Below are positions 6,135-11,802 of a stretch of 11,808 nt of DNA, piece by piece (position 1 is the stretch's first letter; the number at the start of each line of letters is the position of its first letter). The stretch is from JACQMJ01 sp964373495 (lineage in GTDB: Bacteria; Patescibacteriota; Minisyncoccia; Sungbacterales; SURF-37). The position numbers and the translations under genes were made by a program. The notes under the pieces were generated by a model. That model was not told the origin of the DNA and made no database searches. It worked only from the letters and a program-made list of their open reading frames with translations. The stretch is from contig CAYJUW010000026.1 in the NCBI GenBank assembly GCA_964373495.1, forward strand, positions 1 to 11,808. Direction: 5' to 3'.

Positions 6135-6264
6135 CCCCGTTACAACCCGGCCCTCGCCCCGTTAGAGATTTTCTCTACCGGAGTAAAGCCGCGGCCTCCA
6201 ATGAGCTTCATGGCTTCTTTCTTCCTCCCCACTCTGAAGGGAGGGGCGTCCGGTTGTAACGGGG
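6135..6264. repeat. long hairpin element with CCCCGTTAC/GTAACGGGG ends
   Basis: Perfect 13-bp arms CCCCGTTACAACC (6135-6147) and GGTTGTAACGGGG (6252-6264) enclose 104 nt. Inside, after a one-base bulge, GG/CC continues the stem. CGCCCC (6155-6160) then pairs with GGGGCG (6243-6248), so the pairing is nested. Smaller hairpins are further in (AGAGA/TCTCT at 6164-6176). The terminal motif is shared with 9937-10031 and 10049-10151. It could be a MITE-like repeat or a structured leader. Confidence 0.7.
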
Positions 6265-6312
6265 TGAATGACTAATGGCTGGAACCAAGCTCAAAATTTC
6301 CAAAAATAGTTT

Positions 6313-6370
6313 CTGAGCTAGTCGAAGGACTACTTTGAGCTTAGCATTGGTATGCCCTCGACAAGCTCGG
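6313..6370. repeat. inverted repeat of GAGCTNGTCGAAGG type
   Basis: GAGCTAGTCGAAGG (6315-6328) pairs with CCTCGACAAGCTC (6356-6368) with one mismatch and one bulge, enclosing about 27 nt. The core GAGCTTGTCGA-AGG/its complement is a sequence type I recall as a common dispersed palindromic repeat in many bacteria; that recollection was not checked. It lies about 30 bp before the DHH-like gene. Confidence 0.5.
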
Positions 6371-6401
6371 GCGATAAAATTGATTTTTAAGACCGCCACT
6401 C

Positions 6402-7520
6402 ATGACGAACGTCTGGAAAACACAACTGGAGCAGGCGGTGCGGCGGATTGGAGAGGCGGGTACTATTGCCATCGTGCTTGCCGATGCGCCCGGCCTCGAC
6501 GCGTTGGGCTCGGCCGTGGCTCTGGAGCGCGGATTGCAAACGCTCGGCAAGACGGTAAGCGTGTTTGCGCCGGCCATAGCGGCCTTCCCGACGCAAGCGC
6601 TCGTTGCCCCCGGCGGCTGGTCGAACGAGCCGCTCCGCGAATTTATCATCTCTTTTGATCTCACCCGCTCGCCGATTAAGGAGCTGAAGTACGAGCGCGA
6701 CGAGAACCGCATGAACATTATCCTGGCGCCGACCGGATCATCCATCCGGCGCGAGGACGTGGAGTTTAAAAACGGCGCGCTCCGCTACGACCTGGCCCTC
6801 ACCCTCGGCGTCGGCCGCATTGAGGAGGCCAGCGCGAGCTTGGCGGCCGCACCCGAGCTCCTCCACGAAAAACCCGTCCTGAACATTGACGCTGACCCGG
6901 CAAATACCGCCTACGGCGAGCTAAACCTCCTGCCGGCGGCCGACGAGCCGGCGAGTAACGCAACGATCCCGGAACTTGCCTACCGCATCCTCACGGGTTT
7001 AAACGCGCTCCCGAGGGACCTCCAAACCGCCACCACGCTCTTGGCCGCGCTGGCCGCGGCAACCGGCAACCTCCGCCTGGGCCGGGCCAGCTCAGGAGCG
7101 CTCCGCATGGCCGGCGAGCTCATCGAACGCGGGGCCGATGCCGAGGCCGCCCGGCGGTATTCGACCCTTGCCCGCCCGCTTTCCGAGCAGCAGCTCCTGG
7201 CCCGGGCCATCGCCCGCACGCGCTGGGATCCGGAAACGAGCACGCTCTGGTCAGTGCTCACCGCCGAGGACTTTGAGAAAACCGGCCTGACCGGCGCGGC
7301 GGCCGGAGAACTCCTCGAGCAGATTGGCGATACCCTGCCGCAGGCGGAGCACCAGGTACTCCTGTGGCAGGATGCCGGGCGCCCCGACATTCAGGTCATG
7401 ATTCGCTCGGCCGCCGCCGGCCGCGCAGAAACCTCATCCCCGGCGCCCGCCTACCCCACGTTCCGGGAGGCCGAGGCGGCCATCGGTGAATTGCTCCGGA
7501 GCCAGGAGGGGATAGAATGA
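6402..7520 (+). CDS. degenerate DHH-family (RecJ/NrnA-like) protein, probable pseudoenzyme
   Basis: The 372-aa product follows the fold pattern of DHH phosphoesterases but has lost the metal ligands. The first motif reads ADAPGLDALGSAVAL (27-41), where active members have an H-N-P-D-G-D-A-like run, and only D33 remains. The DHH motif itself reads NIDADPANTAYGELNL (161-176), i.e. DAD instead of DHH. The usual D-T-G segment is ATGNLRLG (220-227), followed by the family-like helix LRMAGELIERGAD (234-246). A conventional DHHA1 domain is not evident at the C-terminus. Hydrolase activity is therefore unlikely and a binding or structural role is inferred. The start is the ATG at 6402, with no SD. 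It is followed by pilB on the same strand, and its TGA overlaps an ATG (ATGA at 7517-7520). Confidence 0.75.
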   Translation: MTNVWKTQLEQAVRRIGEAGTIAIVLADAPGLDALGSAVALERGLQTLGKTVSVFAPAIAAFPTQALVAPGGWSNEPLREFIISFDLTRSPIKELKYERDENRMNIILAPTGSSIRREDVEFKNGALRYDLALTLGVGRIEEASASLAAAPELLHEKPVLNIDADPANTAYGELNLLPAADEPASNATIPELAYRILTGLNALPRDLQTATTLLAALAAATGNLRLGRASSGALRMAGELIERGADAEAARRYSTLARPLSEQQLLARAIARTRWDPETSTLWSVLTAEDFEKTGLTGAAAGELLEQIGDTLPQAEHQVLLWQDAGRPDIQVMIRSAAAGRAETSSPAPAYPTFREAEAAIGELLRSQEGIE

Positions 7521-7624
7521 ATGGGCATGATGCCAATCTACGAATGGCATGCCAATCTACGAATTGCGAATACCGCCAGCTCACGATTTGCGGCATTCGC
7601 ATGCGATTCGTAGATTCGCATTAA
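7517..7624 (+). CDS. possible 35-aa coupling ORF between the DHH-like gene and pilB
   Basis: An ATG at 7517-7519 overlaps the upstream TGA as ATGA and is preceded by AGGAGGGG (7504-7511), one of the better SD sequences here. The frame stays open for 35 codons through the repeat region and ends with TAA at 7622-7624, four bases before the pilB GTG. The peptide (starting MNGHDANLRMACQ) has no recognisable fold and is read from repeat sequence. It may be a leader that couples translation to pilB, or the stranded ancestral start site of pilB. By chance alone an open frame of this length is not rare. Confidence 0.25.
   Translation: MNGHDANLRMACQSTNCEYRQLTICGIRMRFVDSH
7530..7621. repeat. ATGCSAATCTACGAATNG repeats: two direct, one inverted
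   Basis: ATGCCAATCTACGAATGG (7530-7547) and ATGCCAATCTACGAATTG (7549-7566) are tandem. The third copy, CGATTCGTAGATTCGCAT (7604-7621), is inverted. Inner sequences GCGAATACCGC (7566-7576) and GCGGCATTCGC (7590-7600) also largely pair, so 7549-7621 can form one long hairpin. The ATTCGTA theme reappears at 11304-11344. Confidence 0.8.
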
Positions 7625-7628
7625 CCCT

Positions 7629-9293
7629 GTGGTTGCCTTTGACGAAGAAAAGCGCGAGCGCAAACTCACCCAGCTCCGGCACAAGGAAGAGGAGGAGACG
7701 GTGAAGATGCTCTCGGAAAAATACGGCCTGCCCTACGCCGACCTCTCGACCATCCCGGTAAACGCCGGGGCCCTCGCCCTCGTGCCCGAGGCCCAAGCCC
7801 GGGAAGCCGGGCTGGCCGTGATCCAGGCCGTTGGCCGGAAGATCGAGATTGCCGTCCTGAACCCGGAAAATCCCAAGGCCAAGGCCGTCCTCGACGACCT
7901 CGGCCTCAAGCGCTACGCCGCGGACCTCTTCCTCGTCTCGAAAACGAGCTTGGAGAAGGCCTGGGCCGGCTACGCCCACGTGAAGCCCAAGGGCCGGGTG
8001 GTCACCGGCGAGATCCAGGTTTCCGGGGAAGCGCTCGGCGAGTTCCGCGCCCAGGTGAAGAACCTGGCCGATATCGCCCGCCTCGTGGCCGGCGTGGAGC
8101 GGAAAAGCGTCACCGACATCCTTGAAATCATCATTGCCGGCGCGCTCCAAACCGAGGCCTCGGACATCCACCTCGAACCCCAGGCCGGCGAGGTGCGCCT
8201 GCGCTACCGCATTGACGGCCTGCTGGCCGATGCCGCCTTCCTCCCTGCGGCCTCCTACCGCTTCCTCCTCTCGCGGGTCAAGCTCATTGCCGAGATGAAG
8301 CTGAACGTCAAAACCCGGGGGCAAGACGGCCGCTTCACCATTAAAGCCGGAGAGGGTGACATGGAGGTTCGGGCCTCAACCCTGCCCGGCTCCTACGGCG
8401 AGAACATTGTCCTCCGGGTGCTGAACCCGAAAACCATTGCCCTCGGATTTGCCGAGCTCGGCCTACAGCCCTGGATCCAGGAGGTTATGACCCGCGAGCT
8501 TTCCAAGCCCAACGGCATGATCCTGACCACCGGGCCGACCGGGTCGGGCAAAACCACCACCCTGTACGCCTTTTTGCGCAAGGTCTCAAAACCGGGCATC
8601 AAAATCATCACCCTGGAGGACCCCATCGAATACCACATCACCGGCATTGAGCAGACCCAGGTCGAACCCGAGGCCGGGTACGATTTCGTCTCCGGGCTCC
8701 GCTCCATCCTGCGCCAGGATCCGGATGTCATTTTGGTCGGCGAGATCCGCGACCTCGAAACGGCGCAGACGGCCATGCACGCCTCGCTCACCGGCCACCT
8801 GGTCTTCTCCACCCTGCACACCAACAATGCCGCCGGGACCATCCCGCGCCTCTTGGACCTCGGCGTGGATACGGCCATCTTGGCTCCGGCCATCAATGTG
8901 GCCATGGCCCAGCGGCTCCTCCGCCGGCTCTGCCCGCGCTGCAAGACCGAATCGCCGGCCACAGCCGAGGAGCGGCGGACTATTGAGCGCGAGCTCGCCC
9001 TGTTCCCGCCGAACGTCCCGAAACCCGCCCCGCCGGAGAACCTGACGCTGGCTCGAGCCGCCGGCTGCGGCGAATGCTTCAACACCGGCTACAAGGGCCG
9101 CACCGGCGTGTTTGAAATCATCATCGTGGACGATACGGTCGAGCAGCTTATTTTCAAAAAGCCCTCCGAGGTGGATGTTCGCAAGGCCGCCCAAGCGCAG
9201 GGCCAAATCACCATGCGCCAAGACGGGATCCTGAAAGTTTTGGCTGGCGTTACGGATTTACAAGAAATAGAGAGGGTAGTGGGCGCGGGATGA
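7629..9293 (+). CDS. pilB: type IV pilus assembly / type II secretion ATPase (PilB/GspE family)
   Basis: This family of hexameric cytoplasmic ATPases drives pilin polymerisation at the inner membrane. The 554-aa product has an N-terminal GspE/MshE-like domain (about 25-140) and the ATPase core. Walker A is TGPTGSGKTTT (301-311), the Asp box is TLEDPIEYHITGIEQTQV (328-345), Walker B is DPDVILVGEIRD (364-375) and the His box is TGHLVFSTLHTN (388-399). A zinc-type tetracysteine is formed by C435-x2-C438 and C480-x2-C483. All catalytic motifs are present, so it should be active. The start is a GTG at 7629 without SD, just after a repeat array. The N-terminus (MVAFDEEKRE) is the natural beginning of the family region. 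No other pilus genes (pilC, pilT, pilins) are in the window; they may lie elsewhere. Confidence 0.94.
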   Translation: MVAFDEEKRERKLTQLRHKEEEETVKMLSEKYGLPYADLSTIPVNAGALALVPEAQAREAGLAVIQAVGRKIEIAVLNPENPKAKAVLDDLGLKRYAADLFLVSKTSLEKAWAGYAHVKPKGRVVTGEIQVSGEALGEFRAQVKNLADIARLVAGVERKSVTDILEIIIAGALQTEASDIHLEPQAGEVRLRYRIDGLLADAAFLPAASYRFLLSRVKLIAEMKLNVKTRGQDGRFTIKAGEGDMEVRASTLPGSYGENIVLRVLNPKTIALGFAELGLQPWIQEVMTRELSKPNGMILTTGPTGSGKTTTLYAFLRKVSKPGIKIITLEDPIEYHITGIEQTQVEPEAGYDFVSGLRSILRQDPDVILVGEIRDLETAQTAMHASLTGHLVFSTLHTNNAAGTIPRLLDLGVDTAILAPAINVAMAQRLLRRLCPRCKTESPATAEERRTIERELALFPPNVPKPAPPENLTLARAAGCGECFNTGYKGRTGVFEIIIVDDTVEQLIFKKPSEVDVRKAAQAQGQITMRQDGILKVLAGVTDLQEIERVVGAG

Positions 9294-9302
9294 CTTGAAA
9301 AA

Positions 9303-9402
9303 ATTAAAAACGCAAAATGCAAAAGTCAAAATCGCAAGACAAAATCCAAAATTTTGAATTTCCACTTGTCATTTTGCATTTTGAACTTTGATTTTTGGAT
9401 TC
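9303..9402. repeat. CAAAATG-type heptamer array forming an AT-rich hairpin after pilB
   Basis: 7-nt steps can be read on both sides: AAAACGC, AAAATGC, AAAAGTC on the left and ATTTTGC, ATTTTGA, ACTTTGA, TTTTTGG on the right. CAAAATGCAAAA (9313-9324) and TTTTGCATTTTG (9372-9383) are exact complements, and CAAAATTTTG (9347-9356) is a palindrome near the middle. It lies between convergent pilB and the small membrane gene. Confidence 0.75.
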
Positions 9403-9407
9403 ACCAC

Positions 9408-9457
9408 AAAATAAAACCGCCCGCGCACGATGCTTCACGTGCAAGAGCGGCAGGCGG
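9408..9457 (-). terminator. rho-independent terminator of the small membrane protein gene
   Basis: On the minus strand CCGCC (9457-9453) pairs with GGCGG (9421-9417). An inner stem GCACG/CGTGC (9438-9442 with 9425-9429) is present, followed by TTTTATTTT. It starts about 27 bases past the stop of the gene at 9484, which supports that gene being real. Confidence 0.65.
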
Positions 9458-9483
9458 CAGAACTAGAGAAGTTGGGGCTTTCA

Positions 9484-9669
9484 CTAGCCAAAAAAGAAAT
9501 GTTTAATCGCCCCACCAGTGAGAAGGATACCACCAATGATGCACATCCTACCGAGTGTCCTGGTCTCGCCTGGATAGGGTGCACTCTTCGCCGAAAAAGT
9601 CATCCCCATCCCGGCCCCCAAAATGGCCAAACCCAGGCCAATCCCCATGCTGAGGTTAATCAAATCCAT
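9484..9669 (-). CDS. small two-helix membrane protein, function unknown
   Basis: The 61-aa product is almost entirely hydrophobic, with two predicted membrane helices. The first is at about residues 3-25 (rich in Gly: GIGLGLAILGAGMGM). A short polar loop follows (SAKSAPYPGETRTLGR), then a second helix (CIIGGILLTGGAIKHFFF). I do not recognise the family. Gly-rich helices resemble those of ring- or oligomer-forming small membrane subunits, but the acidic residue expected of an ATP synthase c subunit is not visible. The ATG at 9667-9669 is preceded by GGGGGAAG at SD-like spacing; a GTG one codon upstream is the alternative. It converges with pilB and has its own terminator. Its 5' side faces the hairpin cluster before ruvB. 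Confidence 0.6.
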   Translation of the reverse strand: MDLINLSMGIGLGLAILGAGMGMTFSAKSAPYPGETRTLGRMCIIGGILLTGGAIKHFFFG

Positions 9670-9718
9670 CACGCTTCCCCCGAGCCGAGTTCGGCATCCG
9701 AACGGTTAACGTCAAAGA

Positions 9719-9757
9719 CCTATCCCTAACACCTGACACCTAGCACCTAACACCTCG
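9719..9757. repeat. CTAACAC-type heptamer array
   Basis: Clean 7-nt steps: CCTATCC, CTAACAC, CTGACAC, CTAGCAC, CTAACAC, then a degraded unit. It is the same CCTARNN theme as 1418-1493, about 8 kb away. It lies upstream of the small membrane gene and next to the long hairpin at 9765. Confidence 0.8.
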
Positions 9758-9764
9758 TAACACA

Positions 9765-9933
9765 CCTCCCCGGGCGGTGGGCAATGCTCCGGTTTGGGAA
9801 CGCGGAGGTCAGGGTTTTGAAGTCGAGTGTCCCAGTCCGTTCCGCGGCAAGGCGGGAACCAAGGCACCGAGCGTATAAAAACCCCCATCACGGCCGAAGT
9901 AAATCAACCGCAATTGCCCACCGCCCGGGGAGG
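9765..9933. repeat. 169-bp long hairpin with perfect 21-bp arms
   Basis: Positions 9765-9785 and 9913-9933 are exact reverse complements over 21 bp (core CCCCGGGCGGTGGGC). Inside, further pairs nest concentrically: CGGTT (9790-9794) with AACCG (9906-9910), GGGTTTT (9812-9818) with AAAACCC (9878-9884), and GTTCC (9839-9843) with GGAAC (9855-9859). No open frame or terminator T-run explains it. It may be a structured RNA or a palindromic mobile repeat. Confidence 0.75.
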
Positions 9934-9936
9934 CGA

Positions 9937-10031
9937 ACCCCGTTACTGCTTTCAAAATCTGACGGCTACAGCTCCCGTAACTCTCCCATCCTCCCCCGGT
10001 TAAAGAGGAGTATCTTGGGCAGTAACGGGGT
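9937..10031. repeat. hairpin element with ACCCCGTTACTGC/GCAGTAACGGGGT ends
   Basis: Perfect 13-bp arms (9937-9949, 10019-10031) enclose 69 nt. An inner imperfect pairing CAAAAT/ATCTTG (9953-9958 with 10012-10017) and TCCTC/GAGGA (9989-9993 with 10005-10009) continue the structure. The right end, GTAACGGGGTGAA, is identical to that of the element at 6135-6264. It begins three bases after the previous hairpin. Confidence 0.75.
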
Positions 10032-10048
10032 GAAGCGAAAAAGGGTCC

Positions 10049-10151
10049 GCCCTGTTACAAAATTGACACTCCTCGGCTACCCTATTCGCTGCTAAATCAC
10101 CAAGGATAATCGCTTCCGGGACGCCCGCGCATGACAATTTTGTAACGGGGC
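10049..10151. repeat. hairpin element with CCCTGTTAC/GTAACGGGG ends upstream of ruvB
   Basis: 17-bp arms (10049-10065 and 10135-10151) pair with a single G-T wobble: GCCCTGTTACAAAATTG against CAATTTTGTAACGGGGC. They enclose 69 nt, the same interval as in the neighbouring element at 9937. The interiors do not look alike beyond CGGCTAC. It ends about 50 bp before ruvB. Confidence 0.75.
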
Positions 10152-10181
10152 CCGCGCCCTCCTCTGCTATTCGGCCTTAAT

Positions 10182-10187
10182 TATAAC
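10182..10187 (+). promoter_or_regulatory. possible -10 element of ruvB
   Basis: TATAAC at 10182-10187 lies 14 bases before the ruvB ATG, in the only AT-rich stretch near the start. No good -35 is found 17 bases upstream. If used, the mRNA would be nearly leaderless (about 8 nt), which fits the lack of an SD. Confidence 0.3.
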
Positions 10188-10201
10188 AAAACGAAACACC
10201 A

Positions 10202-11245
10202 ATGTCAACTGCCGCCGGCTTTGGCCGCCCGGGACGCATGCCTGCCGCCGAGCCACGAGAAAAATCCGAAGACATTGCCCTGGACCAGACCCTGCGCCCG
10301 CAGCGCTGGGATGATTTCATCGGCCAGGAAGCGGTCAAGCAGAATCTCAAAATCCTGATCGCCGCGGCAAAAAAAAGAAACGAGGCCATCGAGCACGTGC
10401 TCCTGTACGGCCCGTCGGGATTGGGAAAAACCTCCTTAGCCCATCTCATCGCCCGGGAATTGAATACCTCCATCCGCATCACCTCCGGGCCGGCCATTGA
10501 GCGCGTCGGGGACCTGGCCTCCATCCTGACCAACCTCCTCCCCGGCGACGTCCTCTTCATTGACGAGGCCCACCGGATGAATAAGCTGATTGAGGAGGTG
10601 CTCTACCCGGCCATGGAATCGCGGACCCTGGATATCATCATCGGCAAGGGGCCGTCGGCCCGGACCATTCAGCTCGAACTTCCCCCCTTCACCCTCATCG
10701 CCGCCACCACCCGAATCGGCATGCTCTCCGGGCCCCTGCGTTCGCGTTTCGGCGTTACCTTCCGCCTCGACTTTTACTCCGAGGCCGACATCCGGGAAAT
10801 CCTGGAACGCTCCGGGGCCATCCTCGGCATCCAGGCCGACCCCGAGGCCATTGCCATCACCGCGGCCTCGTCGCGCCAGACCCCGCGCATCGCCAACCGC
10901 CTGTTAAAGCGCGTGCGCGATTACGCCGCGGTCCACGGCTCGGGCCGCCTCACCGCCTCCTCGGCCCGGGAGGCGCTGGCCCTCCTTGAAATTGACGGAC
11001 TTGGCCTGGAACCCGCCGACCGGCGGATCCTGGAGACCATCATCCGGAAATTTTCGGGCGGGCCCGTGGGCCTGGCGGCCATTGCCGCGGCCGCGGCCGA
11101 GGAGGAGGAAACCATCGAGGAGGTCTACGAGCCCTACCTGATGCAGCTCGGCCTTATCGAGCGCACTGCCCGGGGCCGGGTGGCCACGCGCCTGGCTTTC
11201 GCGCACCTCGGGCTGGAGTACCCGGATCAGCCCCAACTGATATAA
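10202..11245 (+). CDS. ruvB: Holliday junction branch migration ATPase RuvB
   Basis: RuvB is the hexameric AAA+ motor that, with RuvA, drives branch migration of Holliday junctions during recombinational repair. The 347-aa product aligns along its whole length with the family. Walker A is GPSGLGKTS (70-78), Walker B VLFIDEAH (117-124), EVLYPAME (132-139), sensor I AATTR (167-171), arginine-finger region GPLRSRFG (177-184) and TPRIANRLLKRVRD (227-240). The C-terminal winged helix has FSGGPVGL (284-291) and EPYLMQLGLIERTARGRVAT (310-329). Length is normal. The ATG at 10202 has no SD. An in-frame ATG at 10238 would drop 12 non-conserved residues and is a possible alternative. ruvA and ruvC are not adjacent. 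The gene follows about 400 bp of hairpin elements and may be co-transcribed with the small membrane gene downstream. Confidence 0.96.
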   Translation: MSTAAGFGRPGRMPAAEPREKSEDIALDQTLRPQRWDDFIGQEAVKQNLKILIAAAKKRNEAIEHVLLYGPSGLGKTSLAHLIARELNTSIRITSGPAIERVGDLASILTNLLPGDVLFIDEAHRMNKLIEEVLYPAMESRTLDIIIGKGPSARTIQLELPPFTLIAATTRIGMLSGPLRSRFGVTFRLDFYSEADIREILERSGAILGIQADPEAIAITAASSRQTPRIANRLLKRVRDYAAVHGSGRLTASSAREALALLEIDGLGLEPADRRILETIIRKFSGGPVGLAAIAAAAAEEEETIEEVYEPYLMQLGLIERTARGRVATRLAFAHLGLEYPDQPQLI

Positions 11246-11344
11246 CCACACATCGTTACCAATGCGTGCGCCAATAATACAAATCCGCCGGTGTAGCTCG
11301 CAGGTATTCGTAATACTTTGTACACGCATTCGTACTGATTCGTG
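11246..11344. repeat. ATTCGTA-type degenerate array between ruvB and the next gene
   Basis: Units can be followed at 11302-11344: GTATTCGTAATAC (itself a small hairpin, 11304-11316), GCATTCGTACTG and GATTCGTG. The ATTCGTA theme matches 7604-7621 upstream of pilB. The first half, 11246-11300, is more degraded. As at pilB, the array runs directly into a GTG start codon. Confidence 0.6.
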
Positions 11345-11593
11345 ATTATTCTCCTGTCCGGCTTCATGCTCTTCATCCTCGCCGACGCCCTGCTCTCGGC
11401 CGCCGTGATCTACCACCTGCGCCAATTCACCATGCCCGGCTGGACCCTCGGCCGGACCGTCATCGGTCTCTACCTGATCTTGGCCGCGATCTTCCTGGCC
11501 ACTGCCGCCTACTACGTATTCCAGATCAATCCGCATGATCTGGCCACCTTCATCCGCGGGGGCCTGACCCTCCCCGGCAACACCCTCCGCTAG
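11342..11593 (+). CDS. small two-helix membrane protein downstream of ruvB, function unknown
   Basis: The 83-aa product has a hydrophobic segment at about residues 2-24 (IILLSGFMLFILADALLSAA, then VIYHL). A short loop follows (RQFTMPGWTLGR), then a second segment at about 39-60 (TVIGLYLILAAIFLATAAYY), and a polar tail ends NTLR. I do not recognise the family. The codon composition is as GC-rich as its neighbours, which supports real coding. The GTG at 11342 is the only start codon after an in-frame stop at 11336; an internal ATG at 11366 would cut into the first helix. No SD is visible. It lies 96 bp after ruvB on the same strand and could share its transcript. Confidence 0.6.
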   Translation: MIILLSGFMLFILADALLSAAVIYHLRQFTMPGWTLGRTVIGLYLILAAIFLATAAYYVFQINPHDLATFIRGGLTLPGNTLR

Positions 11594-11659
11594 CGCATGC
11601 CCCGTCCCGCGGCAGTAACTCATACCGACTACACGCTGGTCAGAGCGATACCGCTCCAG

Positions 11660-11802
11660 TTCGAAATTTCACTACCGGGCATGGCTACGGCACGAGGCCG
11701 CTCCCGACGCGCTACCGGGAAGCCGAAGTGCATCTGGAGCGTGGTAAGCCAGAGTAAGCGAAGTAAAGCGGTTAGTTGTTCGAAGTTCTACTACCGGGCA
11801 TG
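11660..11802. repeat. 24-bp direct repeat in the gene-free tail
   Basis: TTCGAAATTTCACTACCGGG+CATG (11660-11683) recurs as TTCGAAGTTCTACTACCGGG+CATG (11779-11802), with three mismatches in 24 and a 119-bp offset. Between them CTACCGGG occurs once more, and CGCTCCAG (11652-11659) is complementary to CTGGAGCG (11734-11741). The stretch 11594-11808 shows no gene I can support. Its frames look like noise, and the window ends within the repeat pattern. Confidence 0.5.

Noticed and set aside
5418..6275. Several Gly/Ala/Pro-rich frames on the plus strand over and beyond the lipoprotein gene
   Set aside because: They mirror the repetitive Ala/Gly/Pro codons of the lipoprotein. The minus-strand frame has the signal peptide, SD, promoter and terminator.
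7530..7621. CRISPR array
   Set aside because: Direct copies are separated by one base and the third is inverted; there are no regular spacers or cas genes. The tail repeat at 11660-11802 has only two copies with 95 nt between them.
7581..8324. Long open frame on the minus strand (247 codons) antisense to pilB
   Set aside because: It lies fully opposite a clear PilB coding region with intact motifs. High GC keeps antisense frames open, and the translation has no recognisable domain.
9484..9669. ATP synthase subunit c
   Set aside because: The size and Gly-rich first helix fit loosely, but the second helix has no acidic proton-carrying residue and no ATP synthase genes are nearby.
10063..10097. 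Promoter from the TTGACA at 10063-10068
   Set aside because: The -35 is perfect, but no acceptable -10 lies 15-19 bases downstream, and the hexamer is partly in the arm of the hairpin at 10049-10151.
10904..11623. 239-codon minus-strand frame opposite the end of ruvB
   Set aside because: It is antisense to the conserved RuvB C-terminal domain and crosses the intergenic array and the next gene. No domain is visible.
11635..11690. tRNA-like look of GGTCAGAGCGATACCGCTCC followed by AGTTCGAAAT
   Set aside because: Only one short hairpin (GAGCG/CGCTC) and a TTCGA are present. There is no acceptor stem, D-arm or anticodon arm with the right spacing.
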